Assembly: GCF_029227915.1 (NCBI RefSeq)
Contig: NC_079881.1
Span: 2,294,001-2,358,000 of the forward strand
Direction of reading: 5' to 3'
DNA from: Hydractinia symbiolongicarpus
Taxonomy: Eukaryota > Cnidaria > Hydrozoa > Anthoathecata > Hydractiniidae
DNA: 64,000 bases
The position numbers and the translations under genes are program-made. The first letter of the stretch is position 1. Every line of letters begins with the position of its first letter. A model generated the notes under the pieces. That model worked only from the letters and a program-made list of their open reading frames with translations, searched no databases and was not told where the DNA came from. This document shows, piece by piece, positions 63,830 to 64,000 of this stretch.

Positions 63830-64000
63830 TTTAATCGCCGGCAAACGAAAACCCGCGACTTCCCGTAAATCCGGACTCGGCCCGTATAGTCAAAAGTATA
63901 CAAAGAAAACACCCAGGGAGTAAATTCATTTCCCGAACGATTTTTTAAATTATATTTTCACCACTAAAACGCATAAGACTTGTAGTTTTCAGAAATGTTT
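63830..64000 (+). repeat. Family B monomer truncated by the window edge
   Basis: 171 bp of a type I unit; the array clearly continues. It carries the private changes 'aaagaaaacaccc' and 'agtaaattcatttc'. Confidence 0.9.

Larger units (their letters stand above)
56364..64000 (+). repeat. Satellite family B array (about 202-203-bp monomer)
   Basis: 'tttaatcgccggc' (with rare substitutions) starts at 56364, 56567, 56770, 56972, 57174, 57377, 57549, 57752, 57954, 58157, 58360, 58562, 58764, 58966, 59169, 59374, 59577, 59777, 59980, 60182, 60385, 60588, 60788, 60991, 61193, 61396, 61598, 61801, 62004, 62206, 62409, 62612, 62815, 63018, 63220, 63424, 63627 and 63830. The mean period is 201.8 bp, or about 202.6 without the deleted unit at 57,377. 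Type I has 'actcggcccgtatagtcaaaag' and 'cccagggag'. Type II has 'gcttggcccgtatagtcgaatg' and 'ccctgtgag'. Type III has 'gtataggcaaaag' and 'aaaggccatgag'. Type IV joins a type II left part to a type I-like right part. B is richer in G+C than A. The array continues past the window edge. Confidence 0.97.

Noticed and set aside
56364-64000. Ribosomal intergenic-spacer repeats
   Set aside because: No rRNA sequence and no spacer promoter that I could recognise; the unit is joined directly to another satellite.
1-64000. Telomeric repeats, tRNA genes or transposon termini
   Set aside because: No runs of TTAGG, TTAGGG or TTTAGGG-type units, no cloverleaf with A and B boxes, and no terminal repeats or coding remnants were seen on either strand.

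Overview
The window is tandemly repeated (satellite) DNA from end to end. I found no protein-coding gene, RNA gene, transposon or unique sequence. Two unrelated-looking satellite families lie head to tail, all in one orientation. Family A (1 to about 56,339) has a monomer of about 372 bp. An anchor present once per monomer runs from 328 to 56,152, which is 150 periods of 372.2 bp on average. Family B (about 56,364 to the window end) has a monomer of about 202-203 bp, with 37 complete units plus a partial last one. A short AT-rich join with local direct repeats separates them.

Organism: this is eukaryotic heterochromatin, most simply a centromeric, pericentromeric or subtelomeric array from a long-read assembly. 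I do not recognise either monomer and cannot name the species. CpG is not depleted: I count about 13 CpG in a typical A monomer and about 12 in a B monomer, roughly what base composition predicts. That argues against a heavily CpG-methylated germline such as a vertebrate's, and fits an invertebrate better. This is inference.

Layout of family A, judged by which monomer variants recur at what spacing: (I) 1-5,950, a 4-monomer higher-order unit with 3- and 5-monomer length variants; (II) 5,950-15,420, composite 5+4 = 9-monomer units of 3,344 bp; (III) 15,420-20,760, a transitional zone with adjacent single-monomer duplications; (IV) 20,760-33,400, a two-monomer (about 744 bp) alternation, carrying a segmental duplication and tandem 4-monomer units; (V) 33,400-43,900, a mosaic with one tandem 4-monomer duplication; (VI) 43,900-50,600, a near-identical 4-monomer unit of 1,491 bp; (VII) 50,600-55,400, a 3-monomer unit of 1,117 bp; (VIII) 55,400-56,339, border monomers. 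Family B consists of at least four monomer types (called I-IV here) in short, locally duplicated 4-, 5- and 6-monomer blocks. Zone boundaries are approximate because neighbouring zones share monomer types.

The points most worth a second look are: a block of about 30 bp shared by the two otherwise dissimilar families; the structure of the A/B join; four CCCG boxes spaced about one helical turn apart in family B; a motif in B one base short of the reverse-complement CENP-B box core; and the record of unequal exchange left by changing higher-order periods. All open reading frames are short (under 100 codons), lie inside satellite monomers and recur with the repeat, so none is annotated as a gene. 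Statements about identity and period come from reading anchor positions by eye, not from alignment software.
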